Below, piece after piece: positions 13,434 to 21,796 of a DNA stretch of 64,000 nucleotides. Source of the stretch: Vulcanimicrobiota bacterium (GTDB taxonomy: Bacteria; Vulcanimicrobiota; Vulcanimicrobiia; Vulcanimicrobiales; Vulcanimicrobiaceae); contig DAHUZB010000005.1 in assembly GCA_027306785.1 (NCBI GenBank), forward strand, positions 1-64,000. Direction: 5' to 3'. The first letter of the stretch is position 1. Each line of letters opens with the position of its first letter. The notes beneath the pieces are model-generated. The model saw only the letters and a list, made by a program, of their open reading frames with translations, ran no database searches and was not told where the DNA came from. The position numbers were made by a program, and so were the translations under genes.

Positions 13434-15067
13434 GCAAGCGGAGGCGGCGCACCCTCGACGCGCCACGTTACGAATCGCTCGACGAGGTCGGGATCGAACT
13501 GCGAACCGGCGCAGCGCTGCAATTCGGCGAGCGCGGCGTCCTCGCTGATGCCGCGATGATACGGACGATCCTGCACCATCGCCGAGAACGCGTCGAGGAT
13601 CGCGACCGCCCGCGCCAAGACGTGAATCTCGTCGCCCGCGAGGCCGTGCGGATAGCCGGCGCCGTCGAAACGTTCGTGATGCTCGCCGACGATGCGCGCG
13701 ACGTCTTCGTACCCGGCGTGCGCGCTCAGGAGATTGCGACCGTAGCGTGCGTGCTGCTGCGCGGCGGCGTATTCGGCATTCGATAGACGTCCCGGTTTTA
13801 CGAGGATGCGGTCGGAGACGAGCAGCTTTCCCACGTCGTGCAGCAAGCTCGCCTGCAGCAGCCGCCCGAGCGCGAGATGATCGAGTTCCAGATTATACTC
13901 GCACCACAACTTGGCCATCGTATTGACCTGAAGCAGATGCACGCGCGTGAACGGATCGCGATCGAGCAGCGCTTCGACGATCGTCTCGATACCCGCGAAC
14001 GATCCGTGGATCGTATACGAATCGACATCGTCTTCGCCGACCGGCCGACATCCCTGCTTGCGCGAGAGACGCGTTCGATGCACGCAGAGCGCGACGAGTT
14101 CGGCGCGCGTTCCCGCGTCGAACGGCGCCAGCACATAGCCGCATGCGAGCGAGACCGGGAGCGTTTGATCGCGCGTCACGTACGCGAGCTCGCCGAGGCG
14201 CGCGCTCAAACGCTCGACCGCATGCGCCACCAGGTCCGGCGAGCGATCGCGCAAGATCGCGAGGAAGACGTCGCCGCCGAATCGTCCCACCGAGATCGAC
14301 TCGTCGGCTTCCTCGAAATCGCGAAGTGCGCCCGCGATGCTGCGCAAGACGCCGTCGCCCTCCTCGTGTCCGTACGTCTCGTTGAACATGCCGAAGTTGA
14401 CGATGTTGAGCATGACCGCCGCCACGGGTTTGGTGGAGGTGGCCGACGCGAGCGCGGCATCGAGCTCGCGCGACATGCGCGAGTGATTGGCAAGCGCGGT
14501 GAGCGGATCGTATTCGGCCGCGCGCTGCAACGCCTGATACATGCGTTGATTCTGCACCGCGACGCCGAGGTAGTGACCGATCGCCGCAACGATCTCGACA
14601 TCGTCCTCGGTGTAGGCGCCCCCGCGCGTGGTTTGAACGGAGAGCGCGCCGATCGTATCGCCGCTCGCGCGCATCGGCACGAAGATCGCCGACACCGTGT
14701 CGTTGGTCCACGGGCGATCGATGTTGAGCGGCGCGCTGCCCATCGGCGCCCAAATCTCGGGCGAGTTGCCCCAAATCGTCTCACCGCTCGCGATCACGGC
14801 GCGCGCCCGCGACGCCGCGGGCAGCGGAATATGCGGGTAGCGCCGGATCTCGCCGTGGTCGTAACAGTACTCGATCGAGTGGTGCCCGTCGGGGCGCGCG
14901 AGCGCGATGAAGACCACCGAGGAGTCGATGTACTCCGCAAGCATCCGCGTCAGGCGCTCGAAGAGTTCGCCGAGCGAGAGATCGGTCGCCAACAGCGAAG
15001 CGACCTGGCGCATAAGCGGCCGGTCATCGGTGCGCGGCGGTCGGGAACCGACCAGGTAATCCGTCAC
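13430..15067 (-). CDS. GAF - degenerate GGDEF - HD-GYP signalling protein
   Basis: 545 aa, no membrane segment. A GAF sensor domain (about 30-175) is followed by a GGDEF fold (about 185-345) in which the active loop reads GGDVF (264-268), so diguanylate cyclase activity is doubtful. The C-terminal HD-GYP domain (about 360-535) has His410-Asp411, His439, His463-His464 and GYP (471-473), all the metal-binding residues of c-di-GMP phosphodiesterases. It probably degrades c-di-GMP (or cGAMP-type dinucleotides) in response to a GAF ligand, with GGDEF acting as a GTP sensor. It is a single gene, divergent from the methionine sulfoxide reductase gene. Confidence 0.9.
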   Translation of the reverse strand: MTDYLVGSRPPRTDDRPLMRQVASLLATDLSLGELFERLTRMLAEYIDSSVVFIALARPDGHHSIEYCYDHGEIRRYPHIPLPAASRARAVIASGETIWGNSPEIWAPMGSAPLNIDRPWTNDTVSAIFVPMRASGDTIGALSVQTTRGGAYTEDDVEIVAAIGHYLGVAVQNQRMYQALQRAAEYDPLTALANHSRMSRELDAALASATSTKPVAAVMLNIVNFGMFNETYGHEEGDGVLRSIAGALRDFEEADESISVGRFGGDVFLAILRDRSPDLVAHAVERLSARLGELAYVTRDQTLPVSLACGYVLAPFDAGTRAELVALCVHRTRLSRKQGCRPVGEDDVDSYTIHGSFAGIETIVEALLDRDPFTRVHLLQVNTMAKLWCEYNLELDHLALGRLLQASLLHDVGKLLVSDRILVKPGRLSNAEYAAAQQHARYGRNLLSAHAGYEDVARIVGEHHERFDGAGYPHGLAGDEIHVLARAVAILDAFSAMVQDRPYHRGISEDAALAELQRCAGSQFDPDLVERFVTWRVEGAPPPLA

Positions 15068-15174
15068 GAAGGCTCCCCGCAGTGAGGTGAGACTTTAGTC
15101 CCACACTTCCGCGGCGATGTCGGCGCCCCCCGCTCGCCGGAACGGACATTCGCTTCGCCGAACTCCGCCGGCAG

Positions 15175-15648
15175 ATGGATTACGATACGCTCGTCGCCGC
15201 GCTCGAGGGCTTGCTCTCCGGCGAACCCGATTTTCTCGCCAATGCCGCCAACTTCGCGGCCTTTCTGTATCAGGAACTGCCCGAGGTGAATTGGGCGGGC
15301 TTCTACTTCGCAAACGCCGCGGGCGACCTCGTTCTCGGTCCGTTCAACGGGCGTCCCGCCTGTACGCGGCTTCCGCACGGGCGCGGGGTCTGCGGCGCGG
15401 CCGCCGCCGAGCGGCGGACCGTGGTGGTGGACGACGTGCACGCCTTCGCCGACCACATCGTCTGCGACAGCGCCTCCGCTTCGGAGATCGTAGTGCCGCT
15501 GATCGCGGACGGCCGCGCGTACGGCGTCGTCGATATCGACAGTCCGCGCGCCGCGCGGTTCACCGCGGCGGATCGCGACGGCATCGAGCGCCTCGTCGGG
15601 GCGTTCGAACGTGCCGTCGATGCTCGCCGCGCTCCCGTGCCGATCTAG
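15175..15648 (+). CDS. msrC: Free methionine-(R)-sulfoxide reductase, GAF type
   Basis: 157 aa, one GAF domain. Three conserved cysteines are present, Cys63, Cys73 (in GRGVCGAA) and Cys97 (in HIVCDSASASEIVVPL), matching the fRMsr signature in which the last is catalytic. The enzyme reduces free Met-R-sulfoxide with thioredoxin. It is 23 bp upstream of the lipocalin gene on the same strand, and an msrB gene converges from the other side, forming an oxidative-damage repair neighbourhood. Confidence 0.92.
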   Translation: MDYDTLVAALEGLLSGEPDFLANAANFAAFLYQELPEVNWAGFYFANAAGDLVLGPFNGRPACTRLPHGRGVCGAAAAERRTVVVDDVHAFADHIVCDSASASEIVVPLIADGRAYGVVDIDSPRAARFTAADRDGIERLVGAFERAVDARRAPVPI

Positions 15649-15671
15649 CGCGCCGCGGGTAGAATCGCGAT

Positions 15672-16223
15672 ATGCAGATACCACGCCGATGGATCACCGC
15701 CGGGGCAGGCCTCGGCGTCGGCCTCGCCGCCGCGCTCGCGTGGCGCGGCCGACGCCGCGCCCTCCGCGCACCGCTGCAGACGGTCGCGCAGGTCGACCTC
15801 GAACGATATGCCGGGCGGTGGTTCGAAATCGCGCGCTACCCGACGCCGTTTCAGCGCCGCTGCGCGAAGAACGTCACCGCCGAATACGCCACGACTCGCG
15901 ACGGACGCGTTCGTGCGGAGAACCGTTGCACCGACGCGAACGGCAACTCGATCGCGGCGCGAGCACGCGCGCGCGTCGTCGATCCCACGACCAATGCGAA
16001 ACTCAAGGTACGCTTCGCACCGATCGTGCCGGAGGGCGACTACTGGATCATCGCGCTCGACGATGCCTATCGCTACGCGATCGTCGGCGAACCGAGCCGC
16101 CGCTTCGTCTGGATGCTCGCGCGCACGCCGCACCTCGACGAGCAGACGTTCGCCGATCTCTGCGCGCAGCTGCGCGCGCAAGGCTACGATCCCGCGCGCC
16201 TCATCCGCACCCCGCAGGACTAG
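15672..16223 (+). CDS. Bacterial lipocalin, Blc-like
   Basis: 183 aa. One N-terminal hydrophobic helix (about 8-25), without a lipobox, so it is membrane-anchored or has an uncleaved signal. The lipocalin barrel shows VDLERYAGRWFEIARYP (G-x-W motif), an RRCAKNVTAEY strand, DYWIIALD and a C-terminal ARTPHLDEQTF region, all as in Blc/VP apolipoprotein-D-like proteins. These bind fatty acids or lysophospholipids and are linked to envelope stress. It follows msrC closely and is probably cotranscribed. Confidence 0.88.
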   Translation: MQIPRRWITAGAGLGVGLAAALAWRGRRRALRAPLQTVAQVDLERYAGRWFEIARYPTPFQRRCAKNVTAEYATTRDGRVRAENRCTDANGNSIAARARARVVDPTTNAKLKVRFAPIVPEGDYWIIALDDAYRYAIVGEPSRRFVWMLARTPHLDEQTFADLCAQLRAQGYDPARLIRTPQD

Positions 16224-16226
16224 CGG

Positions 16227-16640
16227 CTAGGCGCGCTTCTCGAAATCGAGCGAGAGCGAGTTGATGCAGTAGCGCGTTCCGAGCGGCCCCGGACCGTCGT
16301 CGAACACGTGCCCGAGATGCGAATCGCAACGCGCGCAGCGCACCTCGGTGCGGTGCATGCCGTGACTGAAATCATCGAGCAAGCGCACATTCTTCTGCTG
16401 TTCGGGGCGGGTGAACGACGGCCAGCCGCAGTGTGAATCGAATTTGGCGTCGGCTTGGAAGAGTTCGTTGCCGCAGGCGCCGCAGCGGTAGATGCCGTCG
16501 TCTTTGACGTCGAGGAGGGAGCCCGTAAAGGGGCGCTCGGTTCCGGCTTGACGGAGGATCGCATAGCGCTCGGGACCGAGCTGCGCGCGCCACTCGTCGT
16601 CGGTCTTGCGGACGTCGGGTTCGATATCGTGCTTCATCAC
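16227..16640 (-). CDS. msrB: Peptide-methionine (R)-S-oxide reductase
   Basis: 137 aa, full length for MsrB. Two CxxC zinc pairs (CGAC and CARC), CGWPSF and the catalytic motif RYCINSLSL with the active-site Cys are present. It reduces protein-bound Met-R-sulfoxide. The start could be either of two adjacent ATG codons (16640 or 16637). The gene converges on the lipocalin with 3 bp between stops, and is downstream of the tRNA-Thr gene on the same strand. Confidence 0.96.
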   Translation of the reverse strand: MMKHDIEPDVRKTDDEWRAQLGPERYAILRQAGTERPFTGSLLDVKDDGIYRCGACGNELFQADAKFDSHCGWPSFTRPEQQKNVRLLDDFSHGMHRTEVRCARCDSHLGHVFDDGPGPLGTRYCINSLSLDFEKRA

Positions 16641-16686
16641 AACGATAGAACGCCGGAAGCCGGCGGGACGGATGCGTGGGGAGCAA

Positions 16687-16761
<75 letters not shown>

Positions 16762-16779
16762 GCGTCATCGCCGGGACGT

Positions 16780-16853
16780 TGGAGCGGGCGGCGGGAATCG
16801 AACCCGCGCTGTCTGCTTGGAAGGCAGAAGCACTACCACTATGCAACGCCCGC
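16780..16853 (-). tRNA. tRNA-Gly (anticodon TCC)
   Basis: Minus strand. Acceptor GCGGGCG/CGCCCGC, anticodon arm TCTGC-CTTCCAA-GCAGA, T arm GCGGG-TTCGATT-CCCGC. Discriminator U, encoded CCA. It lies 18 bp upstream of tRNA-Thr. Confidence 0.96.
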
Positions 16854-16895
16854 GAACCGGGTCCCGCGGCCTTGCGGCCGCGGGAGTTAGAAACC

Positions 16896-16980
16896 TGGGC
16901 AGGGCTGGATTCGAACCAGCGTAGCGCTTTCGCGCGCCGAATTTACAGTCCGGTGCCTTTAACCACTCGACCACCTACCC
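16896..16980 (-). tRNA. tRNA-Tyr (anticodon GTA)
   Basis: Minus strand, 85 nt with the long variable arm expected of tRNA-Tyr (GCGCGCGAAAGCGC region). Acceptor GGGTAGG/CCTGCCC, anticodon loop CTGTAAA. Discriminator A; CCA is not encoded (next bases GG). A 9-bp hairpin (16863-16871 with 16876-16884) separates it from tRNA-Gly. Confidence 0.95.
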
Positions 16981-17049
16981 ATGGACCCCGGCACGGCTAA
17001 CCACGGTACGATACCACGGGTCCCAAGTCCTCGCAACTCCCGAAATCCG

Positions 17050-17496
17050 TCACTCGGGTGCGTTGTACTTCACGAAGACCCGCTCGCGCTGCCAGCCCGC
17101 GCGCTCGTACACGCGCCGCGCGACAGCGTTATCGGCCGCCGTTTCGAGAAACATGCCGACCGCCCCGATCTCGCGCGCATAGGCGCACGCCGCGGCCAGC
17201 AACGCCGACGCGACGCCGCCTCCGCGCGCGCCGGGCTCGACGAAGAGATCTTCGAGGATCAGCGAGGTCCCCAGACGCACGGTCGAGTGCGCGTGAAAGA
17301 GCTGCGCGAAACCGATCGCCGCGCCCGCGCGGCGCGCGAGAAAGATCGCCCCCGTCGCATCGCGCAGCATGCGAGCGATGAAGGCGCGCTCCTCATCGGC
17401 GTCGTGAGCCTGCTCGTAGAAGGCGCGGTACCCGTGCACGAGCGGCAACAGCTCGTCGAGATCGGCGAGCACGGCACGGCGAATCTCGGTCTCCAT
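17050..17496 (-). CDS. GNAT family N-acetyltransferase
   Basis: 148 aa. The acetyl-CoA binding motif A appears as LEDLFVEPGARGGGVASALL (about 86-105), followed by the motif B helix and a C-terminal YERAGWQRERVFVKYN typical of small GNAT enzymes. The substrate is unknown. It lies upstream of the tRNA-Tyr gene on the same strand and divergent from the FAD oxidoreductase. Confidence 0.88.
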   Translation of the reverse strand: METEIRRAVLADLDELLPLVHGYRAFYEQAHDADEERAFIARMLRDATGAIFLARRAGAAIGFAQLFHAHSTVRLGTSLILEDLFVEPGARGGGVASALLAAACAYAREIGAVGMFLETAADNAVARRVYERAGWQRERVFVKYNAPE

Positions 17497-17535
17497 CTAC
17501 AGGTCCCTTCGTCTCACGAAGCGTAGCCGTCGCGC

Positions 17536-19122
17536 ATGGCGACGACGTACGATGCAATCATCATCGGCGGCGGGCACAACGGGCTCGTCACCGCGTGTTA
17601 TCTGGCGAAGGCGCGCCGGAAAGTCCTGGTGCTCGAACGGCGCTATATCGTCGGCGGCGCGTGCGTGAGCGAGGAGACGTTTCCGGGATTCAAGGTCTCG
17701 ACCGCCGCGTACGTCAACAGCCTCTTTCGTCCCGAGATCGTGCGCGACCTCAACCTACGCGCCTACGGATTCGAAGCGGTCGAGCGGAACCCGGCCTCGT
17801 TCTCGCCCTTTCTCGACGGACGTTACCTGATGCTCGGGCGCGATCGCGCGAGCGATCTCGCGGAGATCGCGAAGTTCAGCCGCAGCGATGCGCAAGCCTA
17901 TCCGCGCTACGAAGCGATGCTCGAACGCGTGGCGTCCGTGATCGAGCCGACGCTCACGCAGATTCCGCCCAATCTGATCAAGCCGGGCCTCGGCGATCTG
18001 CCGCCCGCGCTCGCGCTCGGGCGCGCGCTGCAAAAGATGGGTCCGAACATGAACGAGGCGATCGAGATGCTCACCGGCGCGGCGCGCCCGATTCTCGATC
18101 GCTGGTTCGAGAGCGAGCAGTTGAAGGCGACGCTCGCGACCGATGCGATCATCGGCGCGTTCATGGCGCCGTCGATGCCCGGAACCGCGTACGTGCTCTT
18201 CCATCACGTCATGGGCGAGACCAACGGCAACAAGGGCGTGTGGGCGTATATGCGCGGCGGCATGGGCGGGCTAACGCAAGCCCTCGCCGAGGCGGCGATC
18301 GATCTGGGCGTCGAGATTCGTACCGAGGCCGAGGTCGCGAAGATTCTCACGAAGGACGGCGCCGTGACCGGCGTCGCCCTGAGCAACGGCGACGAATTTC
18401 GCGCACGCGCGGTCGCAAGCGGCGTCGACATGCATCTGACGTTCGATCGTTTTCTCGCGGGCGAGCCGCTGCCCGACGACTTCCGCGCGGCGCTCACGCG
18501 TATCTCGTACGACAGCGCCTCGGTGAAGATCAACGTCGCGCTCGATCGTCTGCCGAGTTTCTCCGCGCTACCGGGTCACGACGCGGGCCCGCAGCATCAC
18601 GGTACCGTGCATCTCTGCGAGACGCAGGATTTCATCGAACGCGCCTACGACGATGCGAAATACGGCGAACCGTCGCGCGAACCGGTGGTCGAATGTTGCC
18701 TGCCCTCATCGGTCGATCCGACGGTCGCGCCCGAAGGCAAACACCTGATGTCGATGTTCGTGCAATATGCGCCCTATCAACTCAAGCACGGTCCTTGGAC
18801 GCAGGCGATCAAAGACGATTTCGCCGACCGCTGCTTCGCGATCGTCGAACGCTACGCGCCGGGCTTCACGGGTTCGGTAATCGATCGACAGATCTTGAGT
18901 CCGGTCGATATCGAGGAGACCTTCGGCTTGACCGGCGGGAACATTTTTCAAGGAGCGATGCCGCTGCACTCCCTCTACGCATTCCGCCCCGTGCCCGGCT
19001 ACGCGAACTATCGCACGCCGATCAAGAACCTGTTCATGTGCGGCTCGGCCGCGCATCCGGGCGGCGGTGTGATGGGCGCGCCGGGCTGGAACGCCGCACG
19101 GGAGATGCTCCGCACGCGATGA
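17536..19122 (+). CDS. FAD-dependent phytoene dehydrogenase-like oxidoreductase (PYROXD2 type)
   Basis: 528 aa. The N-terminal Rossmann FAD motif IIIGGGHNGLVTACYLAKA (about 8-26) and GGACVSEETFPGFKVS match the CrtI-like amine oxidase group, subgroup PYROXD2. The C-terminal FAD contact GSAAHPGGGVMGAPGWNAA is complete. The family is named after carotenoid desaturases, but PYROXD2-type members are not in carotenoid clusters, and this gene is far from the crt genes here. Its stop overlaps the start of the hydrolase gene (ATGA), so the two form an operon. The reaction is unknown. Confidence 0.85.
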   Translation: MATTYDAIIIGGGHNGLVTACYLAKARRKVLVLERRYIVGGACVSEETFPGFKVSTAAYVNSLFRPEIVRDLNLRAYGFEAVERNPASFSPFLDGRYLMLGRDRASDLAEIAKFSRSDAQAYPRYEAMLERVASVIEPTLTQIPPNLIKPGLGDLPPALALGRALQKMGPNMNEAIEMLTGAARPILDRWFESEQLKATLATDAIIGAFMAPSMPGTAYVLFHHVMGETNGNKGVWAYMRGGMGGLTQALAEAAIDLGVEIRTEAEVAKILTKDGAVTGVALSNGDEFRARAVASGVDMHLTFDRFLAGEPLPDDFRAALTRISYDSASVKINVALDRLPSFSALPGHDAGPQHHGTVHLCETQDFIERAYDDAKYGEPSREPVVECCLPSSVDPTVAPEGKHLMSMFVQYAPYQLKHGPWTQAIKDDFADRCFAIVERYAPGFTGSVIDRQILSPVDIEETFGLTGGNIFQGAMPLHSLYAFRPVPGYANYRTPIKNLFMCGSAAHPGGGVMGAPGWNAAREMLRTR

Positions 19123-19910
19123 CCGACTCGACCACGATCACCGTCACCCTCGACGACGGCACGTCGACCGCCGTCGAACGCTGGGGCGAACGCGGCCCCG
19201 TCCTGCTCTGCGTGCACGGCATGGGCGGCTCGCGCCGCTCGTGGCTGCGGCTCGCGCATCGGTACGGCGATCGCTTCCGCATCGTCGCATACGATCAGCG
19301 CGGCCACGGAGAGAGCGCGCACGTGAACGGCCCGATGTCGCTCGAACGCGGCGTACGCGATCTCGAAAACGTGTTCGCGGCGATCGGCGGCGCCGATGTG
19401 CTGCTCGGTCATTCGTGGGGCGGCGCGGTCGTCGTGCGCGGCGGCCTGCGCGTCCCGGCGACGCGCGTCGCCGCCATCGACCCGATGATCGTGCAGGTCG
19501 ACGACGCATGGTATGACGAGTACGTCGCGGAGCTCGACGATGCGTTCCGCCTTACGGGCGATGCACGCGACGCGGCAACGCGCGCGGAGTACGCCGCCTG
19601 GCATCCCGACGATCGAGCGGGCAAAGTCCATGCCGTGCACGCGATGACGAGTGCGCCGATCCGCGGCCTGCGCGACGAAAACCGCGACGGCGCCTGGGAT
19701 CTCTGCGCGGAGATCGCGCGTTACGACAAACCGCTGCTCCTGATGATGGCCGGGCGCGCGGAGAGCATCGTTCCGGGCGAGGTGCTCGATCGCATCGAAC
19801 GCGAGCACGCGCCGACGGTACGGATCGTCACCTTCGCCGATCAGGGGCACAGCCTGCATCGCAGCGACTTCGACGGCTTCGCGGCGGTGCTCGATCGCTT
19901 TCTCGCGTAA
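19119..19910 (+). CDS. Alpha/beta hydrolase
   Basis: 263 aa. Features in order: oxyanion HGMGGSRRSW, YDQRGHGES, nucleophile elbow GHSWGG (Ser), an acidic residue after strand 7 (near MAGRAESIVPGE) and the catalytic His in ADQGHSLHRSDF. It is a soluble hydrolase of unknown substrate. The start ATG overlaps the TGA of the upstream oxidoreductase, so the two are translationally coupled and may act on the same compound. Confidence 0.88.
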   Translation: MTDSTTITVTLDDGTSTAVERWGERGPVLLCVHGMGGSRRSWLRLAHRYGDRFRIVAYDQRGHGESAHVNGPMSLERGVRDLENVFAAIGGADVLLGHSWGGAVVVRGGLRVPATRVAAIDPMIVQVDDAWYDEYVAELDDAFRLTGDARDAATRAEYAAWHPDDRAGKVHAVHAMTSAPIRGLRDENRDGAWDLCAEIARYDKPLLLMMAGRAESIVPGEVLDRIEREHAPTVRIVTFADQGHSLHRSDFDGFAAVLDRFLA

Positions 19911-19953
19911 CGAGGATGCGCGGCGGCCCCGTGGAAGCCCGGCTAGCCGCCGT

Positions 19954-20035
19954 GCCGACGTGGCTGAGTGGTTGAAGGCACCGCACTTGTAATGCGGTCC
20001 GAAAGGCATCGCCGGTTCGAATCCGGCCGTCGGCT
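19954..20035 (+). tRNA. tRNA-Thr (anticodon TGT) with class II variable arm
   Basis: 82 nt. Acceptor GCCGACG/CGTCGGC, a Ser/Leu-like D arm (GCT..GGC with AGTGGTTGAA loop), anticodon arm CCGCA-CTTGTAA-TGCGG, a 13-nt variable arm CC-GAAA-GG, T arm GCCGG-TTCGAAT-CCGGC. The anticodon TGT is Thr. G1-C72, C2-G71 and discriminator U are shared with tRNA-Thr(GGT) at 16687, supporting Thr identity despite the class II shape. CCA is not encoded. Confidence 0.85.
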
Positions 20036-20056
20036 CACTTCCTGTTCGAGGTCATC

Positions 20057-20386
20057 GTGCAACCCGTCACCCCCAAATGGCTCAAGAGCGGACTCGTGCT
20101 CGTCTGCGAGCGTTGCTTCAAAGAGCGCATTCCCGAAGAGACGCCCGAGATTGCCGAGCGCATCGGTGATTTCAACCTGCGCGATTGGCTGAAGGCCGAG
20201 CTCAAGGAGCACGGCGAGTGGGGGCCGATCCGCGCCATCTCCACGAGCTGCATGGACGTCTGCGCCAAGGGCCGCGTGACGGTCTGCATCGATCCGCAAA
20301 CCGGCGATCCCGCCGAGGTCATGGTGGTCGACCCGCTCGAGGAACGCCGGGCCGTCTACGACCGTATCGTCGAGCGCCTCGGGTAA
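20057..20386 (+). CDS. Thioredoxin-like [2Fe-2S] ferredoxin-type protein
   Basis: 109 aa. Cys17 and Cys20 (VCERC), then Cys65 and Cys69 (STSCMDVCAKGRVTVC, with Cys77). The two pairs about 45 residues apart resemble thioredoxin-like [2Fe-2S] ferredoxins (DUF1636-type (2Fe-2S) proteins), where the second pair sits after a C-x3-C turn. Electron transfer is inferred; redox partners are unknown. It follows tRNA-Thr(TGT) by 21 bp. Confidence 0.6.
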   Translation: MQPVTPKWLKSGLVLVCERCFKERIPEETPEIAERIGDFNLRDWLKAELKEHGEWGPIRAISTSCMDVCAKGRVTVCIDPQTGDPAEVMVVDPLEERRAVYDRIVERLG

Positions 20387-20415
20387 CGCCCGCCGCGACG
20401 CGGGCTTGCCAATCC

Positions 20416-20454
20416 GTAACCAATCAGTTACGATATCTGTAACCCATCGGTTAC
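20416..20454. promoter_or_regulatory. Tandem palindromic operator of the ArsR gene
   Basis: Two copies of a 16-bp palindrome-like site, GTAACCAATCAGTTAC (20416-20431) and GTAACCCATCGGTTAC (20439-20454), with starts 23 bp apart, directly before the ribosome site (GGAAGG) of the ArsR gene at 20467. Arms GTAAC/GTTAC are perfect in both. This is a clear autoregulatory operator. Confidence 0.82.
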
Positions 20455-20466
20455 GGAAGGACGGCC

Positions 20467-20796
20467 ATGCCCGCGACCCTGCAGCCATCGACAGACGATA
20501 TCTTCAAGGCCCTGGCCGATCCGACGCGGCGCGAGATCCTCGCGCTGCTGCGCGGAGGCCGTCGCTCGGTGGGCGATCTCGCGACCAATTTTCACGTTAG
20601 CCGCCCCGCGATCTCGAAGCATCTGCGCGTTCTGCGCGAGGCCAACCTCGTCACCGATCGGCCGGAAGGGACCTCGCGGATGTGCGAGCTCAATCCCGAG
20701 CCGCTTCGGCGAATCGACGATTGGCTCGAGGAGTACAAGGCCTTCTGGGATCGCAGTCTGATGCGCCTGAAAGCGCACGTGGAGAGTCAAGCATGA
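20467..20796 (+). CDS. ArsR family transcriptional repressor
   Basis: 109 aa winged helix: ADPTRREILALLRGGRRSVGDLA followed by the recognition helix SRPAISKHLRVLREANLV. There are no metal-binding cysteine pairs, so it belongs to the ArsR-type regulators that pair with AHSA1/SRPBCC proteins rather than to metal sensors. It is the first gene of a tightly overlapping three-gene operon (ATGA and TGATG junctions) controlled by the tandem operator upstream. Confidence 0.9.
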   Translation: MPATLQPSTDDIFKALADPTRREILALLRGGRRSVGDLATNFHVSRPAISKHLRVLREANLVTDRPEGTSRMCELNPEPLRRIDDWLEEYKAFWDRSLMRLKAHVESQA

Positions 20797-21248
20797 GCAC
20801 GACCGCCGATACGAGCACCATCGTCAAAGAGATCACGATCCACGCCCCCGCCGCAAAGGTCTTCGCCGCGCTCACCGATCCCGCGCAGCTCCCGCAATGG
20901 TGGGGCGCGGAGGGCGCCTATCACGTCGATCGGATGATCTCCGATCTACGCGTGGGCGGACGTTGGCGTAGCGAAGGCATCTCCGCCGACGGCGGCACGT
21001 TTTCCGTCGAAGGCATCTACCGCGTCGTCGAGCCGCCGCACGCGCTCGAGATGACGTGGACGCATGATTGGGAAGAGCACGCGGACGAAACCGTCGTGCG
21101 TTACGATCTCGCCGAGCGCGACGGCAGCACGCATCTGCGCGTCACGCACTCCGGTTTCACGAACGCCGCTTCGCGCGAGGCGCACAGCAGCGGCTGGGAT
21201 CAGGTCCTCCCGTGGATGGTCGCGTACGTCACGAACGCGCAACGCTGA
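20793..21248 (+). CDS. AHSA1/SRPBCC domain protein, first of pair
   Basis: 151 aa. One SRPBCC (START-like) ligand-binding fold: EITIHAPAAKVFAALTDPAQLPQWWG at the N terminus, GGRWRSEG, LEMTWTHDW in the middle and SGWDQVLPWMVAYV at the C terminus. Such proteins bind hydrophobic ligands and are frequently encoded after an ArsR gene. The start overlaps the ArsR stop (ATGA). The ligand is unknown. Confidence 0.88.
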   Translation: MSTTADTSTIVKEITIHAPAAKVFAALTDPAQLPQWWGAEGAYHVDRMISDLRVGGRWRSEGISADGGTFSVEGIYRVVEPPHALEMTWTHDWEEHADETVVRYDLAERDGSTHLRVTHSGFTNAASREAHSSGWDQVLPWMVAYVTNAQR

Positions 21249-21760
21249 TGCACGCGATCAAACATCGCCTCTTCATCCGCACGTCGTGCGAGCGCCTCTA
21301 CGACGCAATCGCGTGTGCCGACGGCATTCGCAACTGGTGGACGACCGAGGTCGCGATGGACGAGCGCATCGGGGGCAGCGCGACGTTTTCGTTCTATGAC
21401 GGCACGCAGCACAACGGTGTCCGCATCGACGAACGTACGCCGCACCGACGCGTCGCCTGGACGATGACCTCGTCATCGATTCCGGATCTCGTCGGAAGTG
21501 CGATCGGGTTCGAGATCGCGCCCGCCGGCGACGATGCGATGCTCGATTTCACCCAATCGGGTCTCCCGCGCGCAGACGAGGTCTTCGCGATCTTCAACTC
21601 CGGCTGGTATCTCTATCTCTCGAGCCTGCGCCAGTACCTCGAGACCGGGCACGGCCATCCCCACCCCTATCTCGATTTCGCGCACCCGCGTCTGTGGTTC
21701 GAAGCGAGCGATACGCGCAGCGCAAAACCCGGTATCGCGTACGGCGTCGCGCAATCCTGA
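21248..21760 (+). CDS. AHSA1/SRPBCC domain protein, second of pair
   Basis: 170 aa. SRPBCC fold: HRLFIRTSCERLYDAIACADGIRNWWT, then ATFSFYDG and VAWTMTS, and the C-terminal FNSGWYLYLSSLRQYLETG. It is divergent from its neighbour, so it may bind a different ligand. Its ATG overlaps the preceding stop by one base, so it belongs to the same operon. The C-terminal ~35 residues (HPHPYLDFAHPRLWFEASD) extend the usual domain. Confidence 0.85.
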   Translation: MHAIKHRLFIRTSCERLYDAIACADGIRNWWTTEVAMDERIGGSATFSFYDGTQHNGVRIDERTPHRRVAWTMTSSSIPDLVGSAIGFEIAPAGDDAMLDFTQSGLPRADEVFAIFNSGWYLYLSSLRQYLETGHGHPHPYLDFAHPRLWFEASDTRSAKPGIAYGVAQS

Positions 21761-21796
21761 CAGCAGTTGTCAGGTAGGTTCGGGTAGGATCGCCGT

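Noticed and set aside
16863-16884. 9-bp GC hairpin between tRNA-Gly and tRNA-Tyr as a terminator
   Set aside because: No T run on either strand; more likely a processing or neutral hairpin between cotranscribed tRNAs.
17536-19122. Assigning the FAD oxidoreductase to carotenoid synthesis
   Set aside because: It matches the PYROXD2-type subgroup and is paired with an alpha/beta hydrolase far from the crt genes.
17595-19910. Single 771-codon frame reading through the FAD oxidoreductase into the hydrolase
   Set aside because: The first 500 codons are an off-frame reading of the oxidoreductase; only the part from ATG 19119 has alpha/beta-hydrolase motifs.
19954-20035. Reading the class II tRNA as tRNA-Ser
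   Set aside because: No serine anticodon; the anticodon is TGT, and the acceptor end and discriminator agree with the other tRNA-Thr.
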